Made by a program: the position numbers and the translations under genes. From NCBI RefSeq assembly GCF_000829825.1, contig NZ_JXSL01000020.1, positions 477,958 through 541,957 on the forward strand: a DNA stretch of 64,000 nucleotides. Direction: 5' to 3'. Below are positions 46,427 to 54,397 of this stretch, in pieces; positions within the stretch are counted from its first letter, which is position 1, and the number at the start of each line of letters is the position of its first letter. The notes below the pieces were generated by a model, which saw only the letters and a program-made list of their open reading frames with translations, was not told the origin of the DNA and ran no database searches. The DNA is from Paramagnetospirillum magnetotacticum MS-1. GTDB taxonomy: Bacteria > Pseudomonadota > Alphaproteobacteria > Rhodospirillales > Magnetospirillaceae.

Positions 46427-47632
46427 TTACTCGGCGGCCGCAGGGGTCGAGTGGCCGGGAAGAATGGGGAATTTCCGGACGAAAACGATATAGGCGAGCA
46501 CTTCGATGGCGATCACGCCGATGGTGACCATCATCTCGGGCACGCTGGGGAAATAGTGCCAGCCGGGGCCGGTGTCATAGGCCACCAGGAAGGCGTCGAT
46601 ACGGTACAGAACCGCACCGGTCAGCATGCTCATGGCCGCGGCCAGAAGCTTGGACAGCTTCTTGCGGTTGGCCGGAGAGGACAGGACCACCACGGGATAG
46701 ACGAACACCGCCATCTCGATCAGGAACATCACGCTTTTGACGCCCGAGGTGAACACCTTGAAGATGGCGCCGCGCACGACCAGATCGCCCAGGCGGATGA
46801 CCAGATAGGCCACCAGGATGCCCATGATGATCTTGCCGATCTTCGAAAGCATGGGCAGTTCGCCCGCTATGTCGCGCTTGAAGCCCACCGAAGCCCAGGT
46901 CGCCTCGACGATGACGATGGCGAAGCCCATGCACACGGCGGTCAGGAGGAACAGCAGGGGCAGCAGCGGAGTCTGCCACAGCGGGTGGATCTGGTAGCCG
47001 AACACCACCAGCAGCGATCCCAGCGAGGATTGGTGCATGGTGGGCAGCAACACGCCCAGGCCGATGAAGAAGAACATGACCTTGTTCAGCTTGGCCTTGA
47101 GATCCTTGAAGCCGAAATGCTCGAGGAAGGCGGGCGAGAACTCGATCCACAGCACCAGGATGTAGCAGCTGATGCAGGCGGCCACTTCGAACATCACCGA
47201 ACCGGGCTGGGCATAGCCTGGCCACAGGATGTGCCAGAAGTTCCAGTAGCGGCCCAGATCGATCAGCACCGACAGGCCGCCCAGGGAATAGCCGAACAGC
47301 GAGGCGGTCAGCGCCGGGCGGACCAGATGGTGATACTCGCCCTTGTTCAGGATGTAGCACACCAGGGCCATGGCGTAGCCGCCGCAGGCGAAGCCCGTGG
47401 CGATGACCACGTCCCACACCACCCAGATACCCCAGGGGTAGCCGTTATTGATGTTGGTGACGGCGCCCAGGCCGTAGATGAAGCGCTGGGCCATGAAGAA
47501 CAGGGCAATGCCGACCAGCACGGCCAGGACGATGGTGAAGGGGGAAACCAGCGATCCGCCGATGGCGGTGGGGCCAGCCTTGCCCTTGCGCAGGTTTCTC
47601 GCCACCTGGCTGGGAATGGGATGGTTGACCAT
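46427..47632 (-). CDS. hybB: Hydrogenase membrane subunit HybB (NrfD/PsrC family)
   Basis: 401 residues with about ten hydrophobic helices, e.g. FTIVLAVLVGIALFFMAQ, YPWGIWVVWDVVIATGFACG, MFFFIGLGVLLPTMHQSSLG and LLPLLFLLTAVCMGFAIVIV. This is the heme-free quinone-reactive subunit that replaces the cytochrome b of HupSLC-type enzymes. It passes electrons from HybA to quinone. The start overlaps the hybA stop (TAATG). Confidence 0.95.
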   Translation of the reverse strand: MVNHPIPSQVARNLRKGKAGPTAIGGSLVSPFTIVLAVLVGIALFFMAQRFIYGLGAVTNINNGYPWGIWVVWDVVIATGFACGGYAMALVCYILNKGEYHHLVRPALTASLFGYSLGGLSVLIDLGRYWNFWHILWPGYAQPGSVMFEVAACISCYILVLWIEFSPAFLEHFGFKDLKAKLNKVMFFFIGLGVLLPTMHQSSLGSLLVVFGYQIHPLWQTPLLPLLFLLTAVCMGFAIVIVEATWASVGFKRDIAGELPMLSKIGKIIMGILVAYLVIRLGDLVVRGAIFKVFTSGVKSVMFLIEMAVFVYPVVVLSSPANRKKLSKLLAAAMSMLTGAVLYRIDAFLVAYDTGPGWHYFPSVPEMMVTIGVIAIEVLAYIVFVRKFPILPGHSTPAAAE

Positions 47633-48651
47633 TACTTGTGCCCCCCTTCCGGATGATCGAACATGTCGAAATCATCGTCGTCGTGGTGGTCCTTCGAGCC
47701 CTTCCAGGCAGCGGTGACCAGACCGGCCAGCGCCACCACCGGCAGGATCATCCCGCCATAGAGGGTGTGCTGAAGGGTCTCGGAATCTGCGGCGTAGGAC
47801 CGTTCGGGCAGGCCCATGGGCAGGGCCAGCTTGTCGAAGGCGACCCCGGACAGGTAGCGCACCTGGGTGCCCCCCGCGTCCTTCTGGCCGTAGACATAGT
47901 CCACATATTCCGGCGCGGCCTTTTCGTGCGTGTCGCCCGAATCGGGGGTGCGGCGGGGGAACAGATTGGGCTCGCCCGGCTTCATGGCCCGGCGCCGCTC
48001 GATCTCTTCCGAAAGCGCCTTGTAGGAGCCGAAAATGGTGGCGCCGGTGGGGCAGCTTTCCGCGCAGGCGGCATACTTGCCCTGTTCCATCCTGTGCTTG
48101 CACAGCTGGCACTTGGCGATCTGCGGCGTGGGTGTGTCGTACTGGAACTGGGGAACGCCGAAGGGGCAGGCGGCGACGCAGTAGCGGCAGCCGATGCAGG
48201 CGTCCTTGTTATAGGTCACGACACCGTCGGTAGGCCGCTTCTGCATGGCCGAGACGGGGCAGGCCGACACGCAGGACGGATCGGCGCAGTGCAGGCAGGA
48301 GCGCTTGATATGGGCAAAGCCGTTCTCGGCCTTGTCCTTATTTTCCATGGTGCCGGACTGATAGATCTTGATGACGTTGTAGGTCTTGCCGGAAAGCTCC
48401 AGCGGCGTGTCCCACAGCTTCTCGCCGATATTGTCTTCCAGCGGCAGGCTGTTGGCCTCCTTGCACGCCGACATGCAGGCCTTGCAGCCGATGCACAAGG
48501 TGGCGTCGTAAAGCAGGCCGACGGCGTTCTCGGGAACCTGATGGCTTTCCCGCGCCTGGGCGCCGGAGGGGGCGAGGGTGGCGCAGGCGGCGGCTGCCGC
48601 TGTTCCACCCGCCGCCGCCGTCGCCAGAAAATTGCGTCTGGTGATGGTCAT
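47632..48651 (-). CDS. hybA: Hydrogenase Fe-S subunit HybA
   Basis: 339 residues. A twin-arginine signal TRRNFLATAAAGG begins the protein. Four Cys clusters for [4Fe-4S] centres follow: CIGCKACMSACKEAN, CLHCADPSCVSACPVSAM, CIGCRYCVAACPFGVP and CQLCKHRM ... CAESCPTGA. A C-terminal hydrophobic helix (LYGGMILPVVALAGLVTA) anchors it. It links the small subunit to HybB in the periplasm. It follows hybO by six bases. Confidence 0.96.
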   Translation of the reverse strand: MTITRRNFLATAAAGGTAAAAACATLAPSGAQARESHQVPENAVGLLYDATLCIGCKACMSACKEANSLPLEDNIGEKLWDTPLELSGKTYNVIKIYQSGTMENKDKAENGFAHIKRSCLHCADPSCVSACPVSAMQKRPTDGVVTYNKDACIGCRYCVAACPFGVPQFQYDTPTPQIAKCQLCKHRMEQGKYAACAESCPTGATIFGSYKALSEEIERRRAMKPGEPNLFPRRTPDSGDTHEKAAPEYVDYVYGQKDAGGTQVRYLSGVAFDKLALPMGLPERSYAADSETLQHTLYGGMILPVVALAGLVTAAWKGSKDHHDDDDFDMFDHPEGGHK

Positions 48652-48657
48652 GGCGGA

Positions 48658-49785
48658 TTACCCCTGCTTTCCGGAGTCCTGGCCGTCTTCGCTCTTGCCC
48701 AGATTGCCCACCAGCTTGGCGCCGGCGCCGATGGCCAGGCCACCGACCGCCGCCACCGTGGCGATGGCGCCGATGGAGGCTCCGGCGCCCTGCTCCTCGA
48801 CCACGCGGGCATAGCCCAGGGGCGGACGCTGGTTCTGCAACTCCGCCAGGGCATGGATGGGCTTCTCGAAGCCGATATGCTTTTCCGTGCAGCCGATGCA
48901 GGGATGCCCGGTGCCCACCGGCCACGAGCCCGAACCCACATCGTTGAACAGGATGGCCGGGCAGTTGGCGTAGGTCTCGGGACCCTTGCAGCCCAGTTTG
49001 TACAGGCAATAGCCCTTGCGGTGACCCTCGTCGCCGAATTCCAGGGCGAAGCGGCCAGCGTCGAAATGGGCGCGGCGTTCGCAATTCTCGTGGATGAGAC
49101 GGGAATAGGCGAATTTGGGACGGCCCTTGTCGTCCACCGCAGGCAAGCTGCCGAAGGTCAGGAAGTGGACCACGGTGGACAGGAAGTTATAGGGGTTGGG
49201 CGGGCAGCCGGGGATGGTGACCACCGGCTTGCCCAGAATCTCGGCCACTCCGGTGGCGCCCGTCGGATTGGGCGGCGTGGACGGCATGCCGCCCCAGGAC
49301 GCGCAGGAGCCGATGGCGATCACGGCGGCCGCGCCCTCGGCGCATTCCTTGGTCAGCTGCATGGCGGTCTTGCCGCCCACCTTGCAGTAGATGCCGTTAT
49401 CCTTGACCGGGATGGCGCCTTCGATGACCAGGACGTATTTGCCCCAGTTCTTCTTCATGGCCGCCTCGCGGGCCGCTTCCACCTGATGGCCAGCGGCGGC
49501 GAACAGCGTCTCGTGATAATCGAGCGAGATGATCTCGAGGATCAGCTTCTCGATGGTGGGATGCTCGGCGCGGAGCATGGACTCGGTGCAGCCGGTACAC
49601 TCCTGGAAGTGCAGCCAGATCACGCTGGGGCGTTCCTTGGCGGTAATGGCCTGGGCGATCTCGGCCTCCGCCCCTTTGGGCAGGCCCATGGTCGCGGCCA
49701 TGGCGGCACAGAACTTCAGGAAGTCGCGGCGTTCAAGATTGAACCGGTTCGCGATCTCGCGGGAAATTTCGGTATCGTCGTACAT
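48658..49785 (-). CDS. hybO: NiFe hydrogenase small subunit HybO
   Basis: 375 residues from ATG 49785, with GGGGGA just upstream. The twin-arginine motif ERRDFLKFCAAM exports the heterodimer. Fe-S ligands follow: proximal cluster in ECTGCTESML, GSCASWGG and PGCPPNPYN; medial and distal clusters in HENCERR, CLYKLGCKGPETYANCP and HPCIGCTEKHIG. The C-terminus has a hydrophobic stretch (IGAIATVAAVGGLAIGAGAK) that could anchor it. First gene of the operon; about 155 bases downstream of the sigma-54 promoter. Confidence 0.96.
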   Translation of the reverse strand: MYDDTEISREIANRFNLERRDFLKFCAAMAATMGLPKGAEAEIAQAITAKERPSVIWLHFQECTGCTESMLRAEHPTIEKLILEIISLDYHETLFAAAGHQVEAAREAAMKKNWGKYVLVIEGAIPVKDNGIYCKVGGKTAMQLTKECAEGAAAVIAIGSCASWGGMPSTPPNPTGATGVAEILGKPVVTIPGCPPNPYNFLSTVVHFLTFGSLPAVDDKGRPKFAYSRLIHENCERRAHFDAGRFALEFGDEGHRKGYCLYKLGCKGPETYANCPAILFNDVGSGSWPVGTGHPCIGCTEKHIGFEKPIHALAELQNQRPPLGYARVVEEQGAGASIGAIATVAAVGGLAIGAGAKLVGNLGKSEDGQDSGKQG

Positions 49786-49939
49786 TGTCCCCCACCTTGG
49801 CTGGCGCGTCGGGCTGTGGAAGTCCGGGAGGGGGTCGGTCGCGGAGCCATGCGCGGGCAAAGGGGGTCATGCCCCTGCCGCTTACGTCTCCCGAAAGCCT
49901 CCCGAATCTTCTTTTTCTCGGTTGTGCATCGCAGTTACC

Positions 49940-49954
49940 GCAAATGCCATGCCA
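49940..49954 (-). promoter_or_regulatory. Sigma-54 (RpoN) promoter for the hyb operon
   Basis: On the minus strand TGGCATGGCATTTGC matches TGGCAY-N5-TTGC exactly, with GG and GC ten bases apart as required. Transcription would begin near 49928 and give a leader of about 140 bases before hybO. Uptake hydrogenase operons in diazotrophs are often driven by sigma-54 with NifA or HupR/HoxA. Confidence 0.8.
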
Positions 49955-50022
49955 ACTCCAATGGGTGGGTGAGGGTGGGCAAGGGTAGGGGGCATAATCA
50001 AGGAACCAGCCAACGTCATGAC

Positions 50023-50036
50023 GCATTGTTGAATGC
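50023..50036. promoter_or_regulatory. Inverted repeat upstream of the sigma-54 promoter
   Basis: GCATT-GTTG-AATGC lies about 70 bases upstream of the -24 element, where an enhancer-binding activator would bind. It does not fit the NifA TGT-N10-ACA consensus. A weak IHF-like AATCAA lies between them at about 49996. No firm assignment. Confidence 0.3.
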
Positions 50037-50183
50037 TTCCAGTAAGCACTCGGCGCGCTGACTGGAAAGTAAAATTCCATCGCTGGTTTTTAACTATCCA
50101 TTATCCTCGAGAAGTATTGATTATACGGAACGCGGTATGTCATACGTATATGGCTGTCGATGACAAGAAGGCTGGGGGAAGGT

Positions 50184-50390
50184 ATGGGCAATCCGGGATA
50201 TGGCCCCCTCTGCACCGAACTGGCGCGGGCATACCGTCTGCTGGCGGATCTGTCCTGCCACCAGGCGGGGGCGAAGGACGATGCGCGGCTTGAAGCCGTG
50301 CGGGAGCGCGTCAGGCGATGTGAGGGGCGTTTGCTGGTCGTCTCATTGGGGCAAAAGGCTCCATGCGACCAGGAGTCATGCGGTCGCTGA
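50184..50390 (+). CDS. Small protein of unknown function
   Basis: 68 residues from ATG 50184, with GGGGGAAGG just upstream (50160 is an alternative start). MGNPGYGPLCTELARAYRLL is followed by a mostly helical sequence with Cys at several positions (LCTE, SCHQ, RCEG, PCDQ, SCGR). It is divergent from hybO across about 400 bases that hold the hydrogenase promoter. No family recognised; coding status is moderately supported by the ribosome site and codon pattern. Confidence 0.5.
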   Translation: MGNPGYGPLCTELARAYRLLADLSCHQAGAKDDARLEAVRERVRRCEGRLLVVSLGQKAPCDQESCGR

Positions 50391-50391
50391 C

Positions 50392-50847
50392 CTACCAGAG
50401 GCGGGAAACGCGGCGAGCCTGCGCCTTGATGGCGAATGCGCGCTGGAGCAGGGCCTGGGCGCGGTAATCCAATCTGGCCAGGTCGGCTTCGGGGGTGGCG
50501 CCTTCCATGATCTCGCGGGCTGCGCGCAGGGTCGAGGGCGGAACGCTCCACGGCTCCAGCAATCTGGTCCAGGCGAGTATCTGCATGACCACGGCGCCGA
50601 TGACGGCAAGCCCCATTCCGTGGGACAGCTGCAGTTCCAGGCTTTTCGCCGCATCGGCCTGGATGTCGCGATGCCATTGCACCACATCGGCGGCGAGAGC
50701 GGCGCCCGCTTGCGCGACCTTGCGGATCTGGGCGGCTTCGAACTCCGATAAGATGCCGCTGGGGGCCCGGCTGGGAATGCTGGTGGCCTGGCACGGCGCA
50801 GTGCCGCTTCCCGAAGTCTCAGCCAGATCGTGATGCGGTACGGCCAT
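50392..50847 (-). CDS. Protein of unknown function, mostly helical
   Basis: 151 residues from ATG 50847, with AGGGGAC nine bases upstream. After a polar N-terminus the sequence is a run of amphipathic helices (FEAAQIRKVAQAGAALAADV, WHRDIQADAAKSLELQL), a hydrophobic segment GLAVIGAVVMQILAW and an Ala-rich basic end. A phasin-like or membrane-associated role is conceivable but unsupported. Convergent with the preceding small gene. Confidence 0.6.
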   Translation of the reverse strand: MAVPHHDLAETSGSGTAPCQATSIPSRAPSGILSEFEAAQIRKVAQAGAALAADVVQWHRDIQADAAKSLELQLSHGMGLAVIGAVVMQILAWTRLLEPWSVPPSTLRAAREIMEGATPEADLARLDYRAQALLQRAFAIKAQARRVSRLW

Positions 50848-51094
50848 GTTGCGTCCCCTGTCGCTCTTTTCATGGTAATTGGTACGCATACTAAGGGTGT
50901 ATGTCTATACGGGATATCCGATATGGGCTGCTTTGCCAGGGGGGGGTAAACCCAGCCCGTTAAGTGAAGAATTTCATTGAGTGCCCGGAAAGTGAGTCAT
51001 TTCTGCAACACTGCTGACTCGCCCGCCGGAAAAGTGAATACTGTGTGAATGCATGTGTTGACGCAGTGAATCCCCGTGTGATTCCATCCGCAAC

Positions 51095-51406
51095 ATGTTG
51101 CAGGAACTTCTCAGCCGCTGCCGTCGCGTTGTCGGTCCGATGATCGGGCTTGGCGCCGTGGCCTATTTTACCTACCACACCGTCGAAGGTGATCGGGGCG
51201 TGCTGGCCTATTTCCGTCTGCAGGCCGAGATTCTCGATGCCGAGATGCACCTGTCCAGGGTGGCGTCGGAGCGCACCGAGATGGAACATCGGGTGCAACT
51301 CCTGCGCCCCGACCATCTTGACCCCGACATGTTGGAAGAGCGGGCCCGCATCATGCTCAATATGGGGCGTGAGGGCGAGGTCGTGGTCTTCGACAAGCGG
51401 CGATAA
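51095..51406 (+). CDS. ftsB: FtsB/DivIC-like septum formation initiator
   Basis: 103 residues: a short cytoplasmic start, one membrane helix (VVGPMIGLGAVAYFTYHTVE), then a coiled coil (YFRLQAEILDAEMHLSRVAS ERTEME) and the conserved DHLDPDMLEERARIMLNMGR end. FtsB forms a complex with FtsL and FtsQ to activate septal wall synthesis. In many alphaproteobacteria ftsB lies beside eno; that is not so here, where it stands alone next to the chemosensory operon. Confidence 0.87.
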   Translation: MLQELLSRCRRVVGPMIGLGAVAYFTYHTVEGDRGVLAYFRLQAEILDAEMHLSRVASERTEMEHRVQLLRPDHLDPDMLEERARIMLNMGREGEVVVFDKRR

Positions 51407-51422
51407 GCGGTTTTTTTCGCGT

Positions 51423-51797
51423 TCAGAACGGGCGGGACAGGCGGCCGGGATCGACCAGCAGGATCATCCCGGAATCGTCATGCGCGATAGCCGACAGCCC
51501 CCTCAGTTGCGAACTGGCCTCGATCAGGGGCGGCAGGGGATGGATGGATTCGACCGGCAATTCGCTCAGGCTGACCTCGCCCGAAACCAGGGCTGATACA
51601 TCTCCGTCCCCCGTGCGCAGACGAAGCATGCAGGTGGCTCGCGCCGTGCGGGGAAGGCCCAGCAGATCCTCGATGGCAGGGGCGTCGGTCACGGTGCTTT
51701 CCACGGAAAGCATGGCCGCCACCTGACGGGCGGGCAGGGCAAAGCGGTTGCCCGCCGCCGGGAAGATCACCACCGGCAGTGAGGCCGGGTCGCTCAT
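51423..51797 (-). CDS. CheW-like adaptor (short)
   Basis: 124 residues from ATG 51797, shorter than a typical CheW (150-165). VVIFPAAGNRFALPARQVAA and LLGLPRTARATCMLRLRTGD, with PLIEASSQLRGLSAIAHDDS near the end, fit a CheW fold. Its start overlaps the stop of the larger CheW gene (ATGA). It would be the second coupling protein, the counterpart of WspB or WspD, in the chemosensory array. Confidence 0.82.
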   Translation of the reverse strand: MSDPASLPVVIFPAAGNRFALPARQVAAMLSVESTVTDAPAIEDLLGLPRTARATCMLRLRTGDGDVSALVSGEVSLSELPVESIHPLPPLIEASSQLRGLSAIAHDDSGMILLVDPGRLSRPF

Positions 51798-52312
51798 TCC
51801 AGATTGCCCCGGTAATCGGCGAAAATCCTCTCCACATCCAGCAGGGTCACCAGATGGCCCGCGAATTCGATGATTCCCAGCACGATGGGCTTGCGGTGTT
51901 CGGGAATGGTATGGGGCGGAGCCATGATCCGGCTTTGCGCGATATCCATGACCTCTTCGACCCCGTCGACGCGCACGCCGCTGCGCATGCCGCCGCCCTG
52001 GCACAGAAGGATGCGCGAATGGTCAAGGCTGGCCATCGGGCCATAGCCCAGCACGGCGCGCAGATTCACCACCGAATCGATGTCGCCGCGCACATTGATG
52101 ACGCCTTCCAGCGATTGCGGACAGCCCGGCAGGTAGAAGACCGGGCTGTTGGGCAGGACCTCGCGCACCTTGTCGCCGGCAAAGGCGAACCAGTCGCCGT
52201 CCAGGGTGAACACCACCAGCTTCAACTGCGGTTCGTCCACATTGACGATGGCGCGGGTCTCGCCACGGCGGGCCTCGAGGATCTGGTCCAGGCTAAGATC
52301 GGCGACGCTCAT
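51794..52312 (-). CDS. cheW: CheW chemotaxis coupling protein
   Basis: 172 residues. After a short N-terminus it has LKLVVFTLDGDWFAFAGDKV, REVLPNSPVFYLPGCPQSLE, the CheW signature GVINVRGDIDSVVNLRAVLG and a VLGIIEFAGHLVTLLDVERI end. CheW bridges receptors and CheA. It is coupled to the upstream cyclase gene and the downstream short CheW by ATGA overlaps. Confidence 0.92.
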   Translation of the reverse strand: MSVADLSLDQILEARRGETRAIVNVDEPQLKLVVFTLDGDWFAFAGDKVREVLPNSPVFYLPGCPQSLEGVINVRGDIDSVVNLRAVLGYGPMASLDHSRILLCQGGGMRSGVRVDGVEEVMDIAQSRIMAPPHTIPEHRKPIVLGIIEFAGHLVTLLDVERIFADYRGNLE

Positions 52313-53997
52313 GGAAGCGGCCCCAGGGATGCCAGTTCGATGCGGTTGCGCCCGGTCTGCTTGGCCTCGTAGAGGGCCTTGTCGGCGGCCTCCATCAGCC
52401 GGTCGCCCGCAATCTCGGGGAAACGGGCGATGCCGCCGCTGAAGGTGCAGGAAAAGAACTGGTCGCCACATTGGAATTTCAGCCGCGCGAAATCTTCGCG
52501 CAGGCCGTTCACGATGGTCAGGCTTTCCTTGAGGCTGACATTTTGCATGATGATGACGAATTCCTCGCCGCCATAACGCCCGATCAGGTCATTGGTGCGC
52601 AGCCTTTGCTGCAGCAGCCGCGCCAGCGCCACCAGCACCTGATCCCCGGCCGGATGCCCATAGGTGTCGTTGACCGACTTGAAGAGGTCGACATCGATCA
52701 TAACCACGCAGAGCTTGCCGTTTTCGCGGCGCGCGGCGGCCAGGGAGGTCTCCAGATACTGGGCGATGAAGGTGTGGTTGAACAGTCCGGTCAACCCGTC
52801 GCGGACCATCAGGGAGCGCAGGGTGCGCATCCGTTCGGCCCGGATGGCCACGGCGCTGATGAGGTCCTCGGGCTGAATGGGCTTGGTGAGGAAGGCCTCG
52901 GCGCCCACCCGCATGGCCGAGACCTGGGTCACCTTGTTGGTCTCGCTGGACAAGAAGACGATGGGCAGGCTGATGAAGTCGGGAATCTGGCGGATCAGCC
53001 GGGACAGGTCGCGCCCCGTGCATTTGGGCATGTACATGTCCATCAGCACGAGATCGGGGCGGAAGGCCGCCAGGGCGTCCAGAATGCCGCTGGGCTCGTG
53101 CAGCAGGCTGGTGATCATGCCTGCCTCTTCCAGGATCAGGCTGTGATACTCGGCGACCTCGGGCTCGTCATCCACCACCAGGATGCGGTAGGGCTCGGGC
53201 TCGTTGCGCGACGTCATGCCGTCCAGGGTATCGACCAGTTCGATGGCGCGGACGGGCTTGACGAAATAGGCCTGGCCCCCGGACATCACGGCCCGCAGAC
53301 GGGCATCGAAATCGCGGCGGCCGGAAATGAAGATCACCGGCGGCGGGTTGGGCATCTCGCGGCGCAGGCTGGCCACGGTTTCCGTGCCCGTATGGCCGCC
53401 ATCCGGGAACATTATGTCCATGATGACCGCATCGGGAGGATTGGACAGAACCGCCGCCCGCAGGGCATCGGGAGAGGTGAAATTGACTACCCCATAGCCG
53501 AAGCATTTTAACTGGATGATCAAGGTCTCGGCGGCCGGTTCGTCGTCGTCGCACATATAGATGCGCTTGCGCGGGGCGTCGTCGTCGCCCCCAGCCTGGC
53601 GTAGATCGAAGGCGGGCGTCAGGCCCGTCAGCAGGTTCTCGCTGTCCAGAGCCTCGGCCGCCATGTCCTGGACCTGGGCCAGCAGGGACTGCATCTCGGT
53701 GACGGTGGCCGCGATCGAGCGCAGGCGGGCGTCCTCGTCCAGGGCCCGGAAGGCCAGGATGACTTCCTCGCCCGCGCCGCCCTTGGCGCTGATCTCTCCC
53801 AGGCCGAAGGAGGCGGCGGTTCCCTTGATGGAGTGGAAGATGCGGTAAAGGTCGTCCAGCGTGCTGGCTTCCTTGGGCGACCGCATCAGTCTTGCGCCCA
53901 GGTCGCGCCCTTGCCGGACGGTCTCGGGGACCTTGCCGAGGAAGGTCAGGCGCAGCTTCTGGATCTTTTCGCGCAGGGTGTGCTTGCGGGGTTCCAT
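52309..53997 (-). CDS. Diguanylate cyclase with Hpt-REC-REC-GGDEF architecture
   Basis: 562 residues. An N-terminal Hpt domain holds the phospho-His at position 55 in FHSIKGTAASFG. Two receiver domains follow: REC1 (about 143-265, MCDDDEPAAETL ... VIMDIMFPDG) and REC2 (about 271-385, ILVVDDEPEVAEY ... VLMDMYMPKCTG). A GGDEF domain ends the protein, with active site GGEEF at 476-480 and the inhibitory c-di-GMP site RTND at 467-470. It should make c-di-GMP when phosphorylated and be limited by product. It occupies the WspR position. The Hpt fusion is unusual. Translationally coupled to cheW. Confidence 0.93.
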   Translation of the reverse strand: MEPRKHTLREKIQKLRLTFLGKVPETVRQGRDLGARLMRSPKEASTLDDLYRIFHSIKGTAASFGLGEISAKGGAGEEVILAFRALDEDARLRSIAATVTEMQSLLAQVQDMAAEALDSENLLTGLTPAFDLRQAGGDDDAPRKRIYMCDDDEPAAETLIIQLKCFGYGVVNFTSPDALRAAVLSNPPDAVIMDIMFPDGGHTGTETVASLRREMPNPPPVIFISGRRDFDARLRAVMSGGQAYFVKPVRAIELVDTLDGMTSRNEPEPYRILVVDDEPEVAEYHSLILEEAGMITSLLHEPSGILDALAAFRPDLVLMDMYMPKCTGRDLSRLIRQIPDFISLPIVFLSSETNKVTQVSAMRVGAEAFLTKPIQPEDLISAVAIRAERMRTLRSLMVRDGLTGLFNHTFIAQYLETSLAAARRENGKLCVVMIDVDLFKSVNDTYGHPAGDQVLVALARLLQQRLRTNDLIGRYGGEEFVIIMQNVSLKESLTIVNGLREDFARLKFQCGDQFFSCTFSGGIARFPEIAGDRLMEAADKALYEAKQTGRNRIELASLGPLP

Positions 53998-54002
53998 GCC
54001 GC

Positions 54003-54371
54003 CTAGACCTTTCCGTGCTTGGCCAGGGTGGCGGCGATGGCGTCCATCAGGGATGTTTCCAGGGTGAAGTCCTTGGTCAGGCAGCCGTCGAGCCGCGGCT
54101 CCTCGGCCAGAAGCGGGCCGGGCTCGTCGCCGGTCAGCAAGATGAAGGGAATGGCCTCGCCCTGGTCACGCAGATTGCGGAACAGGTCGATGCCGCTGAC
54201 CAGGGGCATGTTCATGTCGGACACCACCAGATCGAAGGGGCCGTTCTCCGACAGAGCCTCGGTGGCGTCGATGCCGTTTTCCACCAAGACCACGTCATGA
54301 CCGGCATCTTCCAGCACCGCCCCGGTCATCTCGCCCGCCATGGCATCGTCGTCAACCACCAGTATCCGCAT
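54003..54371 (-). CDS. Single-domain response regulator
   Basis: 122 residues from ATG 54371 (a GTG at 54401 is in frame). RILVVDDDAMAGEMTGAVLE gives the acidic pocket and LVVSDMNMPLVSGIDL the phospho-acceptor Asp. The Thr in FILLTGDEP and Lys in CLTKDFTLE complete a receiver. With no output domain it may act as a CheY-like shuttle or phosphate sink between CheA and the cyclase. Five bases separate it from the cyclase gene. Confidence 0.92.
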   Translation of the reverse strand: MRILVVDDDAMAGEMTGAVLEDAGHDVVLVENGIDATEALSENGPFDLVVSDMNMPLVSGIDLFRNLRDQGEAIPFILLTGDEPGPLLAEEPRLDGCLTKDFTLETSLMDAIAATLAKHGKV

Positions 54372-54397
54372 GTTCCGTCCGCCCTTTTCCGGCAAGT

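Noticed and set aside
44080..46527. 815-residue open frame on the plus strand
   Set aside because: Antisense to hybC and hybD, which carry all hydrogenase motifs on the minus strand.
47638..50061. 807-residue open frame on the plus strand
   Set aside because: Antisense to hybA and hybO, including the sigma-54 promoter region.
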